Of a DNA stretch of 36,126 nt, positions 8,010-17,432 are shown one piece after another. The stretch covers positions 1 to 36,126 of the forward strand of contig JAISXF010000095.1 in the NCBI GenBank assembly GCA_031270845.1. The letters are read 5' to 3'. The DNA is from Prevotellaceae bacterium. GTDB taxonomy: Bacteria; Bacteroidota; Bacteroidia; Bacteroidales; UBA932. Both the position numbers and the translations under genes were made by a program. The notes under the pieces are model-generated. The model did no database searches. It was given only the letters and a program-made list of their open reading frames with translations, and had not been told where the DNA came from. Each line of letters opens with the position of its first letter. The first letter of the stretch is position 1.

Positions 8010-11000
8010 CTAAATGCCAATTAAATATTCCTCGCCCATATTGTCTATTTCCTGCATGACGGCAAGCGTGTTTTTTATTGCGCTAATCATATCTTTGAGG
8101 TGTTTGAGGTCGGAAGCGTTGATCACAACGTTATCTTTAATTCTGTATTTGAGCCATTTTTCAATCGGTTTGTAGGAGCCGATTTCAAAGTTATAAACAT
8201 CGGAAGTTACAGGACGGATTTCTATTCTTTTATTGTGGGTTGTATAAATATTCAGCATATCATTATCATGGCTTATCTTTTCAATACTAAAATCGCCGTC
8301 AAAATTTGCGTCTATTTGAAGATTGAGATATTTTTTCATTCTGACAAATTCTCCGTTGTGCAGTACTGCTTCGTGATAAAAATCATCAACAGGCGTTTTC
8401 AACAAATGCAAATCAATGAGTGTTTGCCCCAGCGTTGCATATTTGTCGAATGTTTCTCTGTGGGTTGTCATGGGCACGGCGGGGAAATCGATTTTTAAAT
8501 ACTCAATGTATTTTTCTCTGTAAACTTTTGAATGCAAAACGCCATAGATGTAGGCGAGAATTTCTTCAGGCGTGGGCGCAGGGTCTAATTTTTTGAGGTA
8601 TCGTTTTATAAATTTTCCGGTGAAATTAGCAAACTTTTTTCCTTCGCCCTTAAAATTAAGTTGCAGCATTTCGGAATGTTCCAAGCCATTGTAGAAATAA
8701 AGCGGAGCTATGTAATTTTGTCCGCTGATTATGTGTAAATCAATATATTTATTAGTTACAAAAACATCCGTATAATTTTTATCTACATTTCTTGTAAAAC
8801 ACAATCCAATATTTTCTTTTTCAAAATGCTTAGCCGTTTCGTAGCGGGGATAGGCAATAAAACCCTTTGAGATTTTTGATAACGAAGTAATTCTGTTGTC
8901 AAAAGGGCGATATGCAATTTCTTGCGGATTATAATTTTTCAACAAATCTTCTTTTGCTTTTTCGATTGTCCAATCTCGGCTGTCGCAAACATTATATTTC
9001 GCGGCAATTTCCGGTTTATATAAAGGACGTATTGCCGCGGCAAGCTGTTCTAATGATTTTTGCGAATAATGCATAACGAAATCATCATTCTTTGTCTGTA
9101 TGCCGCTGTTGTAATAATTAAAAATGTCCGTCAATTTCCAAAACTTTTTATATTGTTTTATGTTTGAAAATTTTTTGTCGGTAAACCAAAAATAGGTACT
9201 ATCGGAAGGAATAATTTTCTTCCAGCGCACCGTTTTAAAATCGGTATTTTCAAGAAACGATAATTTTTCGGCGCGGGAAATTAAATGGTTATCAAGGGTA
9301 GAAAAATAAAATACAGGCTTCGGCGGCGCAACATCTTTATGTGGCCTGTTAAAATTCAACGTTTGCTGCTCTACTTTTGGAGTACTGGTTTTTTCTTTTT
9401 TATATTTTACAAAAAACGAAATGGAAACCCCCACCATAATATCAAAGATATTTTTGTCGGTGTCGCCTTTGCGGGTGTTGCCGTGCAAGTTGAGGATGTA
9501 AATTTCGTCGAACGTATTATACAGATGTTCGCGCATTTTGCGATGCGTAACACCGTCAAGAAAGCTGTTATTGGTAATTATGCCCACAATTCCATACCCG
9601 TTTTTTTCGATTTTGCGCTCGGCAAAACGAATAAATTTAATGTACAGGTCGTCCAGATTTATTTTTTTCTCATGGAGTCCGGCTTTGTATTTTTGCAATT
9701 CAGCGTCAATGATATCGCTCTTCTCCCGACTTCTCCCGTTAAAATACGGGGGATTTCCTATAATGGCTAAAAGCGCTTCCACATCTTTAACCGATTGTGA
9801 TTTTTCATATTCGCTTTTCAAATACGGCAGCAGTTCGCTGATTGAATGCTGACTGATGTCAAGCGTATTGGTGAGATAAATACCCAAACGCTCCTTTTTC
9901 CCCGGATCCAAAACAATGCCTCTGTCTTTTAAAAAGCGCGTTAAAATGGTGTGTGCAATTATGTAAGGCGTAAAAAGCAACTCAAAGCCGTAAATATCAT
10001 TTTGCACTTTTTGTTTTACGATGCGTTTATCTAAACTATCCGGATTTTCAGGAATAATTTGCTCTAAAATGGAATGAATAAAAGTGCCGGTACCACACGC
10101 GAAATCAAGGATTTTTATGCTTAAATCGCTGTAGCCATCCAAGTTGAATTTATCTTTTATTAAATAATTTACGCCGCGGGTAATGAAATCAGCCGCCTCC
10201 ACAGGCGTATAATAAACGCCGCCTTCCTTGCGGTTTTCCGTTCCGCGAAGCGTGTCGTATCGAGCCAAAAAGTCTTCATAAAGATAAACGGCAATGTTTT
10301 GCTTGCCGTTGTTGCTTTTCAAAAACTCATTGGTTATTGCCGCCGTATCAATCAAATTGATGTTCTTACCAATGTTGGTGAGCGCCATTTTTATTTCTGT
10401 AGGCAAATGCCGTATCAAATAGCCCTGTTCCAAAAATTCATAAAGCAGGCGGTATTCGTCGGGAATATTTTCAAGATAGTTCAGCTTTTGTTCGTTCAGC
10501 GGCTCGTTTGTATCCAAGCGTGCAAGCAGCAGCCCATAGACAAGCGACTGTGCGTAAACATCGCAAAAATCAGCTAATTCGTAATGGTAGTTAATGGATT
10601 TTTCATACTCGCCGAAAAGGCCTCTGAATTTGGTATAAAAACTTTCGGCGGCATTTGTTTTGTCTGCAATGTATTCGCGCAGCGCCACCGAATAATAGAA
10701 ACTTTGCGCGGCGAGCGCCGACACAAGCGTTTTTTTCGTTTTTATATAAGGATATTTGTACCCGTAAAAATCCTGCAAAAGGGTTACAAAATCAAGCCGT
10801 GCTTTGGTGTCGGCGGCAAGCGTAATATCGTGCTGCTTTTTGCCTTCCTGCAACAGAATGAACCGCGTATAATTGGTTATGATTATATTTTCGCAGGTTT
10901 TGGAATACTTTTTAATTTGCGCGCTTTCAATTAATTTATCGAGATTAAACGACGGCTTTTTGCATTCGATAAAACCTATCAGGCTTTTGAAAAGAGAGTC

Positions 11001-11228
11001 GGCGTCATTCCACACGAAAAAGTCGGGCATACCGTCAATGTCAATGCCGCTGCGGCGGTCTTCCTGCACGAGGGACGTTTTGTTCAAAAAGGGGATTTGC
11101 AACGTATTGAAAAGCGTTTCGAGCGGCGTGCGATATTCTATCTCTTCGCCGTCGGGACGGGCTGCCAAACAGGCAAGATAGGCTTGTACCTGCGGTTCGA
11201 TGGTCGCTATTAAAGTTTCGTGCTGCAT
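8010..11228 (-). CDS. Single-chain restriction-modification enzyme, type IIG / ISP-like (N6-adenine methyltransferase)
   Basis: A 1072-aa protein that should both cut and methylate DNA. An N-terminal PD-(D/E)xK nuclease is visible: GIDIDGMPDFF (Asp69) and IGFIECKK (Glu88, Lys90). A helical region precedes the gamma-class N6-adenine methyltransferase core, with GGVYYTP (336-342), the SAM-binding DFACGTGTF (375-383) and catalytic NPPY (492-495). The C-terminal half resembles the type ISP specificity domain, with IAYRPFDNR and a later GLCFTRN. There are no separate R, M or S genes nearby, as expected for a single-chain enzyme. No helicase block is visible between nuclease and methyltransferase, so type IIG is more likely than classical type ISP. 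All catalytic residues are present. It occupies the place upstream of rplC where rpsJ is normally found. The target sequence cannot be read from the protein. Confidence 0.9.
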   Translation of the reverse strand: MQHETLIATIEPQVQAYLACLAARPDGEEIEYRTPLETLFNTLQIPFLNKTSLVQEDRRSGIDIDGMPDFFVWNDADSLFKSLIGFIECKKPSFNLDKLIESAQIKKYSKTCENIIITNYTRFILLQEGKKQHDITLAADTKARLDFVTLLQDFYGYKYPYIKTKKTLVSALAAQSFYYSVALREYIADKTNAAESFYTKFRGLFGEYEKSINYHYELADFCDVYAQSLVYGLLLARLDTNEPLNEQKLNYLENIPDEYRLLYEFLEQGYLIRHLPTEIKMALTNIGKNINLIDTAAITNEFLKSNNGKQNIAVYLYEDFLARYDTLRGTENRKEGGVYYTPVEAADFITRGVNYLIKDKFNLDGYSDLSIKILDFACGTGTFIHSILEQIIPENPDSLDKRIVKQKVQNDIYGFELLFTPYIIAHTILTRFLKDRGIVLDPGKKERLGIYLTNTLDISQHSISELLPYLKSEYEKSQSVKDVEALLAIIGNPPYFNGRSREKSDIIDAELQKYKAGLHEKKINLDDLYIKFIRFAERKIEKNGYGIVGIITNNSFLDGVTHRKMREHLYNTFDEIYILNLHGNTRKGDTDKNIFDIMVGVSISFFVKYKKEKTSTPKVEQQTLNFNRPHKDVAPPKPVFYFSTLDNHLISRAEKLSFLENTDFKTVRWKKIIPSDSTYFWFTDKKFSNIKQYKKFWKLTDIFNYYNSGIQTKNDDFVMHYSQKSLEQLAAAIRPLYKPEIAAKYNVCDSRDWTIEKAKEDLLKNYNPQEIAYRPFDNRITSLSKISKGFIAYPRYETAKHFEKENIGLCFTRNVDKNYTDVFVTNKYIDLHIISGQNYIAPLYFYNGLEHSEMLQLNFKGEGKKFANFTGKFIKRYLKKLDPAPTPEEILAYIYGVLHSKVYREKYIEYLKIDFPAVPMTTHRETFDKYATLGQTLIDLHLLKTPVDDFYHEAVLHNGEFVRMKKYLNLQIDANFDGDFSIEKISHDNDMLNIYTTHNKRIEIRPVTSDVYNFEIGSYKPIEKWLKYRIKDNVVINASDLKHLKDMISAIKNTLAVMQEIDNMGEEYLIGI

Positions 11229-11245
11229 GTTGAAAATTTTGCTTG

Positions 11246-11253
11246 CAAAGGTA
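11246..11253 (-). promoter_or_regulatory. -7 box of the restriction-modification gene
   Basis: TACCTTTG on the minus strand, 17 nt before the ATG. The upstream promoter region is made of ATTACGA-type repeats (11258-11275), so the repeat may supply or replace the -33 element. Confidence 0.75.
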
Positions 11254-11257
11254 CAAT

Positions 11258-11420
11258 TTTAATTACGAATTACGAAAGAACATAGACAATAGAGCATAGA
11301 GCATAGACAATAGACGGAAGAACATAGACGGAAGAACATAGACATCTTACGTCTTTGTTCTTCCGTCTTCCGTCTTCCGTCTATGTTCTTCCGTCTTTGT
11401 TCTTACGTCTTGCGTCAGAA
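11258..11420. repeat. ATTACGA and TAGAC-type heptamer arrays, self-complementary
   Basis: After two ATTACGA units come CATAGACAATAGAGCATAGA-type units with TAGAC every 7 bp or as GGAAGAACATAGAC. From about 11350 the reverse complement follows (GTCTTTGTTCTTCCGTC), so the array can fold on itself. No gene lies in 11229-11769 (541 bp). This array, the 21-bp palindromes and the metG tail repeats fill most of it. Confidence 0.8.
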
Positions 11421-11473
11421 AAAATAGAGAACAGGCACGAAAATTATTTTATCGAAGGAAAAAACGAAAAAAA

Positions 11474-11697
11474 CTCTCCAGAGATAAAAATTATCTCTGG
11501 AGAAATAATTTCTATCTCTGGAGAAATAACACTATCTCTTGAGAGATAATTTTTATCTCTTGAGAAATAATTTTTATCTCTCAAGAGATAATTTCTTCTT
11601 CTTCAAAAAATAATTTTTATCTCTCTACAGATAACATTATCTCTCCAGAGATAATTTTTATCTCTGGAGAAATAAAAATTATCTCTGGAGAAGATTT
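11474..11697. repeat. Palindromic array with 20-21 bp period (ATCTCTsGAGA type)
   Basis: Copies of ATCTCT followed by TGAGAGAT, GGAGA or CAAGAGAT recur at 11493, 11514, 11534, 11555, 11576, 11619, 11639, 11660 and 11681, that is every 20-21 bp with one double step. A/T tracts lie between them. Each core is a near-palindrome, and the spacers are also nearly palindromic. A cleaner form of the same array starts at 36054. Confidence 0.85.
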
Positions 11698-11737
11698 TTC
11701 AGAATCCCACACCATTTTTATTTTGTCTGTACAACCT

Positions 11738-11772
11738 GATTTCAATTCTCAACTTTCAACTTTCAACTCTCA
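11738..11772 (-). repeat. GTTGAAA heptamer array after metG
   Basis: On the minus strand the metG TGA stop is directly followed by GAGTTGAAAGTTGAAAGTTG and a decayed copy. These are 7-bp units in the sense direction of metG. Confidence 0.85.
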
Positions 11773-13806
11773 ACTTATTATGGCTCCGTTCTCCATCCGT
11801 TCTTCCGGCTGGATGATTCGCATGGTTCCGTCGGGCTGCTGTGCCATGAGAATCATGCCTTGCGATTTGATGCCTTTGATGGTGCGGGGTTCGAGGTTGG
11901 CTAAAAGGCAAATCTGTTTGCCGTAGATAGCTTCGGGCGTGTAGTATTGGGCGATGCCCGAGACGACGGTGCGGGTATCCAGTCCGGTATCGACCGTCAG
12001 CTTGAGCAGTCTGTCGGTTTTGGGTACACGTTCGGCTTTGATGACGGTGGCGGTGCGGATGTCGGTTTTCATAAAATCGTCGTACGTACAGGGTTCTTTT
12101 TGCGGCGGCAGGGACGGCAGGGACGGTGGCGGCGCTGCGGCGGCGGCTTGCAGGCGTGCCTTTTGCCGGTCAATGTCGGCGTCTTCGATTTTATCGAACA
12201 GCAGTTGCGGTTCTTTGAGCCGGCGGATGCCGGCGAGGATGTCCGGCTGGCCGAAGGTATCCCACGAAACGGCGTTCATGCCTAACATATACCGCAGTTT
12301 TTGCATGGTAAAGGGGAGGAACGGTTCAAAGGCGATGGCGATGTTGGCGCAAATCCGGATGGCGACATGTATGATCGTCGCTACGCGGGGGCTTTGGCTG
12401 GCGGCGAGCTTCCATGGTTCGGTGTCGGAGATATACTTATTGCCGAGTCGGGCGAGGTTCATGGCGTCTTTCAGGGCATCGCGGAAGTGGTAGGTTTCGA
12501 TATTGTTTTCCATCGACTGTTTGATGACGGGGATTTCATTCAGCGTCGCCTCGTCGTAGTCGGTAAGCGTATGGATGGGCGGCACATGCCCGTCGAAATA
12601 TTTATGCGCAAGCATCAGGGCGCGGTTTACGAAGTTGCCCAGAATGGCGACCAGCTCGCTGTTGTTGCGGGTTTGGAAATCGGTCCACGTAAAGTCGTTG
12701 TCTTTTGTTTCCGGGGCATTGGCGCAAAGGACGTACCGCAGGACGTCTTCCTTGCCGGGAAATTCGTCAAGGTACTCATGCAGCCAGACCGCCCAGTTGC
12801 GCGACGTGGATATTTTATCATTCTCAAGATTTAAAAATTCGTTGGCCGGGACATTCTCCGGCAGGATAAAGCCGCCGTGCGCCTTCAGCATGGCCGGGAA
12901 GACGATGCAGTGGAAGACGATATTATCTTTCCCAATAAAATGCACCATTTTCGTATCCTCGTCTTTCCACCACATCTCCCACTCGTCGGGCAGCAGTTCG
13001 ATGGTATTCGACAGATAGCCGATAGGGGCGTCGAACCATACGTAAAGCACTTTTCCTTTGGCGCCATCGACAGGCACAGGCACGCCCCAGTCAAGGTCGC
13101 GGCTTACGGCACGCGGTTGCAGGCCACCGTCGAGCCATGATTTGCACTGGCCGTAAACATTCGGTTTCCACTCCCGATGTTCCTCCAGAATCCATTGGCG
13201 CAGCCAGGGCTCGTAGCGGTCGAGGGGGAGGTACCAGTGCGTTGTATCGCGCAGTACGGGCTTGCTGCCGCTGATGGCCGAGTGCGGATTAATCAGTTCG
13301 GTCGGGCTGAGCGTCGAGCCGCATTTTTCGCACTGGTCGCCGTAGGCATTGTCGTTGCCGCAGGTCGGGCATGTACCCACGATGTAGCGGTCGGCAAGGA
13401 ACTGCCCGGCTTCCTCGTCGTAGTACTGCGCCGTTGTTTTTTCGACAAATACGCCTTCGTCATACAGTTTTCGGAAGAAATCGGAGGCGGTTTGATGGTG
13501 TATTTTCGACGAGGTGCGCGAATAAATATCGAACGAAATACCGAATCGCTCGAACGAGTCCTTAATAATAAGGTGATATTTATCGACAATATCCTGCGGC
13601 GTAACGCCCTCTTTGCGTGCTTTGATGGTAATCGGGACGCCGTGCTCGTCGGAGCCGCCGATAAATTTCACTTCGCGCCCGCGCAGCCGCAGGTAGCGGA
13701 CGTAGATGTCGGCCGGGACGTACACCCCGGCAAGATGCCCGATATGCACCGGGCCGTTGGCGTACGGAAGGGCGGAAGTAACAAGGTAGCGTTTGTACTG
13801 TTTCAT
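11770..13806 (-). CDS. metG: Methionine-tRNA ligase with C-terminal tRNA-binding domain
   Basis: A 678-aa class I synthetase that charges tRNA(Met). HIGH is at 21-24. A zinc knuckle is formed by CPTC (146-149) and CEKC (159-162). The KMSKS loop appears as KISTS (331-335), a known variant of the motif. The anticodon-binding helical domain follows. A linker of Ala and Pro ([10 protein letters not shown]) leads to a C-terminal EMAP-II/OB-fold tRNA-binding domain from about 575 ([14 protein letters not shown] to [10 protein letters not shown]). The size is normal for Bacteroidetes MetG with the fused domain. It is monocistronic and divergent from the acetyltransferase-like gene. The last codons end at the TGA that opens the GTTGAAA array. 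Confidence 0.97.
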   Translation of the reverse strand: MKQYKRYLVTSALPYANGPVHIGHLAGVYVPADIYVRYLRLRGREVKFIGGSDEHGVPITIKARKEGVTPQDIVDKYHLIIKDSFERFGISFDIYSRTSSKIHHQTASDFFRKLYDEGVFVEKTTAQYYDEEAGQFLADRYIVGTCPTCGNDNAYGDQCEKCGSTLSPTELINPHSAISGSKPVLRDTTHWYLPLDRYEPWLRQWILEEHREWKPNVYGQCKSWLDGGLQPRAVSRDLDWGVPVPVDGAKGKVLYVWFDAPIGYLSNTIELLPDEWEMWWKDEDTKMVHFIGKDNIVFHCIVFPAMLKAHGGFILPENVPANEFLNLENDKISTSRNWAVWLHEYLDEFPGKEDVLRYVLCANAPETKDNDFTWTDFQTRNNSELVAILGNFVNRALMLAHKYFDGHVPPIHTLTDYDEATLNEIPVIKQSMENNIETYHFRDALKDAMNLARLGNKYISDTEPWKLAASQSPRVATIIHVAIRICANIAIAFEPFLPFTMQKLRYMLGMNAVSWDTFGQPDILAGIRRLKEPQLLFDKIEDADIDRQKARLQAAAAAPPPSLPSLPPQKEPCTYDDFMKTDIRTATVIKAERVPKTDRLLKLTVDTGLDTRTVVSGIAQYYTPEAIYGKQICLLANLEPRTIKGIKSQGMILMAQQPDGTMRIIQPEERMENGAIIS

Positions 13807-13828
13807 GCTGTATTATTAAAAAAGAGTA

Positions 13829-13836
13829 CAAATGTA
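13829..13836 (-). promoter_or_regulatory. -7 box of metG
   Basis: TACATTTG on the minus strand, 22 nt upstream of the metG ATG. No convincing -33 element is visible. Confidence 0.55.
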
Positions 13837-13912
13837 CGGAAAGAAATCGACAATTTAAGAATTGATATTGAATATCGTCAATCGTCAATCATCAATATCC
13901 AATTTCTTTTCG

Positions 13913-13920
13913 TACCTTCG
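13913..13920 (+). promoter_or_regulatory. -7-like box of the acetyltransferase-kinase operon
   Basis: TACCTTCG is one mismatch from TAnnTTTG and lies 22 nt before the ATG at 13943. Repeated CGTCAATC/ATCAATAT words lie upstream (13877-13900). Confidence 0.5.
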
Positions 13921-13942
13921 CACTCCTTAAAACCCGAATAGC

Positions 13943-15061
13943 ATGGTAACAATAAAAGAAGTAACAACACAAAAAGAATTAAAGCGGTTTGTCCGCTTCC
14001 CGTTTTCGCTGTATGCAACAGAGCCTTGCTGGGTTCCTCCTCTCATCTCCGATGAGATGAAAACCCTGAGCCGGCACATTAATCCCTCGTTCGATTTTTG
14101 CGAGGCGGTTTATTTTATGGCCTTCAAAGAGGGGAAGCCCGCAGGCCGCGTGGCCGGCATTATTAATCATAAGGCGAACGACCGGTGGCAAAACAGGCTG
14201 ACACGCTTTGACTGGCTCGATTTTACGGACGACGAAGAGGTGTCGCGGGCATTGCTCGATGCCGTTGAAGTCTGGGGCAAAAGCAAGGGCATGACCGGCA
14301 TCCACGGGCCGATGGGCTTTACCGACTTGGACTCCGAAGGAATGCTCGTCGAAGGTTTTGGCAAACAGCCGTCGATAGTCGCCAAGTACAACTACCCCTA
14401 TTACCCGGTGCACCTCGAAAAGCACGGCTATGTGAAGTCGGTCGATTGGCTGCAGCACCGCTTTCCCGCCTCGCAGCCGGTGCCGGAAAAGATAGAACGC
14501 ATCAATAAGCTGATAAGCCAGAAGTACAACCTGCGCATCAAGGAATTTGCCCGCAGCAAAGACGTGCTTCCGTACGCGCCCAAAATGTTCGACACCATCA
14601 ACCGCTCGTTTATCGACCTGTATGGCTACACGGAGCTTTCGCCCCGTCAAATCGCCTACTACGTCAAAGCCTATTTCCCTTTCGTGCGTCCCGAATTGAT
14701 ATGTTTTATTATTGATGAAAACGACGATGTGGTCGGCTTCGGCCTGAGTATGCCGACCCTGTCGCGCGCCTTCCAGAAAGCCAAAGGGAAACTGTTCCCC
14801 TTCGGCTGGTTTCATATCCTGCGGGCATTGCGCCGGTACGATACCGTCGATTTGTATTTCAACGGCGTCCATCCCGACTGGCAGCACCGCGGCGTCCACT
14901 CGCTCTACTACGTAGCAATGAACAATGCCTACATCCGGCGTGGTGTAAAGGTTGCCATCTCGACCCCGCAGCTCGAAGAGAACATCAATGCCGTCGGGAT
15001 CTGGGACAACTACGAAAAAGAATTTTATATGCGCACACGATGCTACATCAAGAATGGTTGA
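13943..15061 (+). CDS. GNAT-like acetyltransferase family protein (YghO-like)
   Basis: A 372-aa soluble protein found widely in Bacteroidetes. The N-terminus (RFVRFPFSLYATEPCWVPPL) and the HGPMGFTDLDSEGMLVEGF segment are typical of the uncharacterised YghO-like family. The C-terminal half resembles the GNAT fold: a DENDDVVGFGLSMP strand, then FNGVHPDWQHRGVHSLYY, which corresponds to the CoA-pyrophosphate loop region (Q/R-x-x-G), and a late NINAVGIWDNYEKEFYMRTRCY block. The substrate is unknown. A nucleoside kinase starts 12 bp after its stop, so the two are probably co-transcribed. Confidence 0.65.
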   Translation: MVTIKEVTTQKELKRFVRFPFSLYATEPCWVPPLISDEMKTLSRHINPSFDFCEAVYFMAFKEGKPAGRVAGIINHKANDRWQNRLTRFDWLDFTDDEEVSRALLDAVEVWGKSKGMTGIHGPMGFTDLDSEGMLVEGFGKQPSIVAKYNYPYYPVHLEKHGYVKSVDWLQHRFPASQPVPEKIERINKLISQKYNLRIKEFARSKDVLPYAPKMFDTINRSFIDLYGYTELSPRQIAYYVKAYFPFVRPELICFIIDENDDVVGFGLSMPTLSRAFQKAKGKLFPFGWFHILRALRRYDTVDLYFNGVHPDWQHRGVHSLYYVAMNNAYIRRGVKVAISTPQLEENINAVGIWDNYEKEFYMRTRCYIKNG

Positions 15062-15073
15062 TGGGGAATCATT

Positions 15074-16738
15074 ATGGTACGTATCTTTTGTGAAAATACC
15101 CAAAGCTACTGCACATGCCCGCCGGGGACAACGCTGTACGAATTAATCGGCCGGCTCGACCTGCGCGGCGTGTCGGACATGCTGGCCGCGTGGGTGAATA
15201 ACCAGCTGAAGGATCTATCGTATCAAGTCTATGGCGAATTAACGGTGCGGTTTATTGACATTGCGCACCCCGACGGCATCCGCACCTACCAGCGCTCGCT
15301 GTCGTTCCTTTGCCAGAAGGCCGTCTGCGATGTGCTGCCCGATTACCGGCTCTCTATTGAACATTCGATTTCGCGCGGGCTGTACGGCGAAATAACCCGC
15401 CACGGGCAACCGGCCGGCGACACGCTGCTCAAAAAAGTGAACAGCCGGATGCGCGAACTGGCCGAGATGGACATTCCATTCGTCCGTGCCCGAAAAGAAA
15501 CCGACGAGGTCATCCGCCTCTTCGACCGCAACGGCCAGCATGAAAAAGCCCTGCTGCAAAAAACACGCGGCCGGTTCTATACCACTGTTTATTACTTGGA
15601 CGGCTACCCCGACTGCTTCTACGGCCCGTTAGTTTACTCGACCGGCTCGCTGAAAGTATTTGAACTGTGCCGTTACCGCGACGGCATCCTGCTGCGAATG
15701 CCCCGTGCCGACGCGCCCCGGCGGTTAGAAGAGAAGCCCCGACAGGCGAAACTGTTCCGTATCTTTCAACAGCATAAGGACTGGAACCGGATTCTGGGCG
15801 CCACAAACATCGGCTCGCTTAACGAATTGGTGCAGGGCAACCAAATCCGCCAGCTCATTCTCGTCGCCGAGGCGTTGCAGGAACGCGAATACGTATCGCT
15901 CGCCAAGCACATCCAGCGACGGCATGACCAGTTGAAGTTAGTGCTGCTCGCCGGCCCCTCGAGCAGCGGCAAAACAACCACCGCCAAGCGGCTCGGCATT
16001 CAGGCAAAGCTCGCCGGATTGAACCCCGTGGCCATCGAACTCGACAATTACTTTGTCGATAGGGACAAAACGCCCCGCGACGCCGACGGCAAATATGATT
16101 TCGATTCGATCGACGCCTTAGACCTCGACCTGCTCAACACCCACCTGCGCGCCCTGCTGCGCGGGAAGTCCATCACCACGCCGCGGTTTGACTTTATCTC
16201 CGGCAAGCGCCATCTTTCGGGGGACACCCTGCGCATCCGCCCCAATGACCTGCTCATGCTCGAAGGCATTCATGCCCTCAATCCCTTATTAACGGAAGGC
16301 GTCGAACAGCCAAACAAATTCCGGATATACGCCTCGGCGCTGACGTCGATTGCGATGGACGAGAACAACCGCATCTCGACTACCGACAACCGCCTGCTGC
16401 GGCGCATTGTGCGCGATGCGCGGACGCGCGGGTACACCGCCGCCCAGACCATCGCCCAGTGGAGCAGTGTCCGCCGCGGCGAAGACCGCTACATTTTCCC
16501 TTTTCAGGAGCAGGCCGACATCATGTTTAACTCGGCGCTGCTGTACGAGCTCGCCGTGCTGCGCCGCTACGCCGAGCCGCTGCTGCACCGCATCCTGCCC
16601 ATCGACCCGTCCTATGCCGAAGCCCTGCGGCTGCTCAAATTCCTTAGTTATTTTGAAATGGTTGCTCCCGACGACGAATCGACCATCCCCTCCACCTCCG
16701 TACTGCGCGAATTTATCGGCGGCAGCTGCTTTGATTAA
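15074..16738 (+). CDS. Nucleoside (uridine-like) kinase with N-terminal TGS/ThrRS-like region
   Basis: A 554-aa protein. Residues 1-60 resemble a TGS domain and the next part resembles the ThrRS second additional domain (HPDGIRTYQRSLSFL, and EHSISRGLYGEI). From about 285 there is a phosphoribulokinase/uridine kinase domain with a P-loop GPSSSGKTT (294-302). DNYFVDRDKTPRDADGKYDFDS is the nucleoside-binding segment, and LLMLEGIHALNP and RRIVRDARTRG follow. This fusion is a known Bacteroidetes/Firmicutes type annotated as nucleoside kinase; the natural substrate is not certain. It is the last gene of a two-gene unit. Its TAA stop opens an ATTACGA array. Confidence 0.88.
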   Translation: MVRIFCENTQSYCTCPPGTTLYELIGRLDLRGVSDMLAAWVNNQLKDLSYQVYGELTVRFIDIAHPDGIRTYQRSLSFLCQKAVCDVLPDYRLSIEHSISRGLYGEITRHGQPAGDTLLKKVNSRMRELAEMDIPFVRARKETDEVIRLFDRNGQHEKALLQKTRGRFYTTVYYLDGYPDCFYGPLVYSTGSLKVFELCRYRDGILLRMPRADAPRRLEEKPRQAKLFRIFQQHKDWNRILGATNIGSLNELVQGNQIRQLILVAEALQEREYVSLAKHIQRRHDQLKLVLLAGPSSSGKTTTAKRLGIQAKLAGLNPVAIELDNYFVDRDKTPRDADGKYDFDSIDALDLDLLNTHLRALLRGKSITTPRFDFISGKRHLSGDTLRIRPNDLLMLEGIHALNPLLTEGVEQPNKFRIYASALTSIAMDENNRISTTDNRLLRRIVRDARTRGYTAAQTIAQWSSVRRGEDRYIFPFQEQADIMFNSALLYELAVLRRYAEPLLHRILPIDPSYAEALRLLKFLSYFEMVAPDDESTIPSTSVLREFIGGSCFD

Positions 16739-16882
16739 TTACGAATTACGAATTACGAATTACGGCTTTTTAATTACGAATTACGAATTACGAATTACGG
16801 GTTCCCCCTGCGTTCGTAATTCGTAATTCGTAATTCGTAATTCATCCGGCGGATGCCGGATGCCGTAATTCGTAATTACGGC
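16736..16882. repeat. ATTACGA heptamer arrays between two convergent gene ends
   Basis: From the kinase stop, two blocks of about four TTACGAATTACGA units run rightward. From about 16814, TTCGTAATTCGTAAT units run the other way and end at the stop of the 180-aa gene (16876-16878). A CATCCGGCGGATGCCGGATG palindromic stretch (16843-16862) lies between. The two halves can pair into a long hairpin serving both convergent units. Confidence 0.9.
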
Positions 16883-17418
16883 TCTTTGCTCATGCCGACA
16901 AAGTAATCGCGTTTATCTTTGAACAGCACATTGAAGGTGGTCAGGCTGCCGTAGATGCGGGAGATATATTGCTGCAACCCGACCTTGTCCTCGTCGGAGA
17001 GCCTTTTATGGCTGTTGATATTTTGCTCGAGTACCCGCAGGCGATCGCGCAGCATTACGATTTTGTGAAAAAATATTTCTATCGGTATTTCCTTCGGCAA
17101 CGAATCGTTGGCCGGTTTGAGTATCATTATACCGCCCTGCCAGCGGTCGCCCAGTTCCACGTCATGCTCCAGCCCGTTATGGCGGTCTAACAGCAGCGTG
17201 AGCACGCTCTCCACCTCGGCCAGCGTGAGTTTCGGCGTGTCGTCGTCCGTCTCGACGGCCTCGACGACTTCCATTTCATTCATCGCCGTCGATTTCAGCA
17301 GCGACAGCTTGCCGCCGCGTTCAAAGATAATGTCGTAATTGGTTAACGACACGGCGAGGACATACCCCGCTCCGTAACGGTCGTGCTCAACCCTCGTGCC
17401 TGCGGTTAATTCTTCCAT
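16876..17418 (-). CDS. Conserved Bacteroidetes hypothetical protein with N-terminal Tudor/SH3-like segment
   Basis: A 180-aa soluble protein. The N-terminus (GTRVEHDRYGAGYVLAV, NYDIIFERGGKLSLL) resembles the small Tudor/SH3-like barrels seen at the C-terminus of UvrD helicases and in CarD-type proteins (pattern G..V.H..YG.G.V). The remainder is acidic (VEAVETDDDTP) and then helical (LTLAEVESVLTLLLDRH, IFFHKIVMLRDRLRVLEQNI). I know similar uncharacterised proteins from Bacteroidetes but no function. It starts 14 bp after the glyS stop and is probably co-transcribed with it. Its TAA opens an ATTACGA array. Confidence 0.65.
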   Translation of the reverse strand: MEELTAGTRVEHDRYGAGYVLAVSLTNYDIIFERGGKLSLLKSTAMNEMEVVEAVETDDDTPKLTLAEVESVLTLLLDRHNGLEHDVELGDRWQGGIMILKPANDSLPKEIPIEIFFHKIVMLRDRLRVLEQNINSHKRLSDEDKVGLQQYISRIYGSLTTFNVLFKDKRDYFVGMSKEP

Positions 17419-17432
17419 GTTGATAGTTGATT

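Noticed and set aside
11474-11697. Origin of replication or CRISPR
   Set aside because: There is no dnaA gene, DnaA-box cluster or cas gene nearby; the pattern is a palindromic repeat with short A/T-rich spacers.
13979-15103. A 374-codon open frame opposite the acetyltransferase-like gene
   Set aside because: It is a shadow of a well-supported gene, with no recognisable motifs and no promoter.
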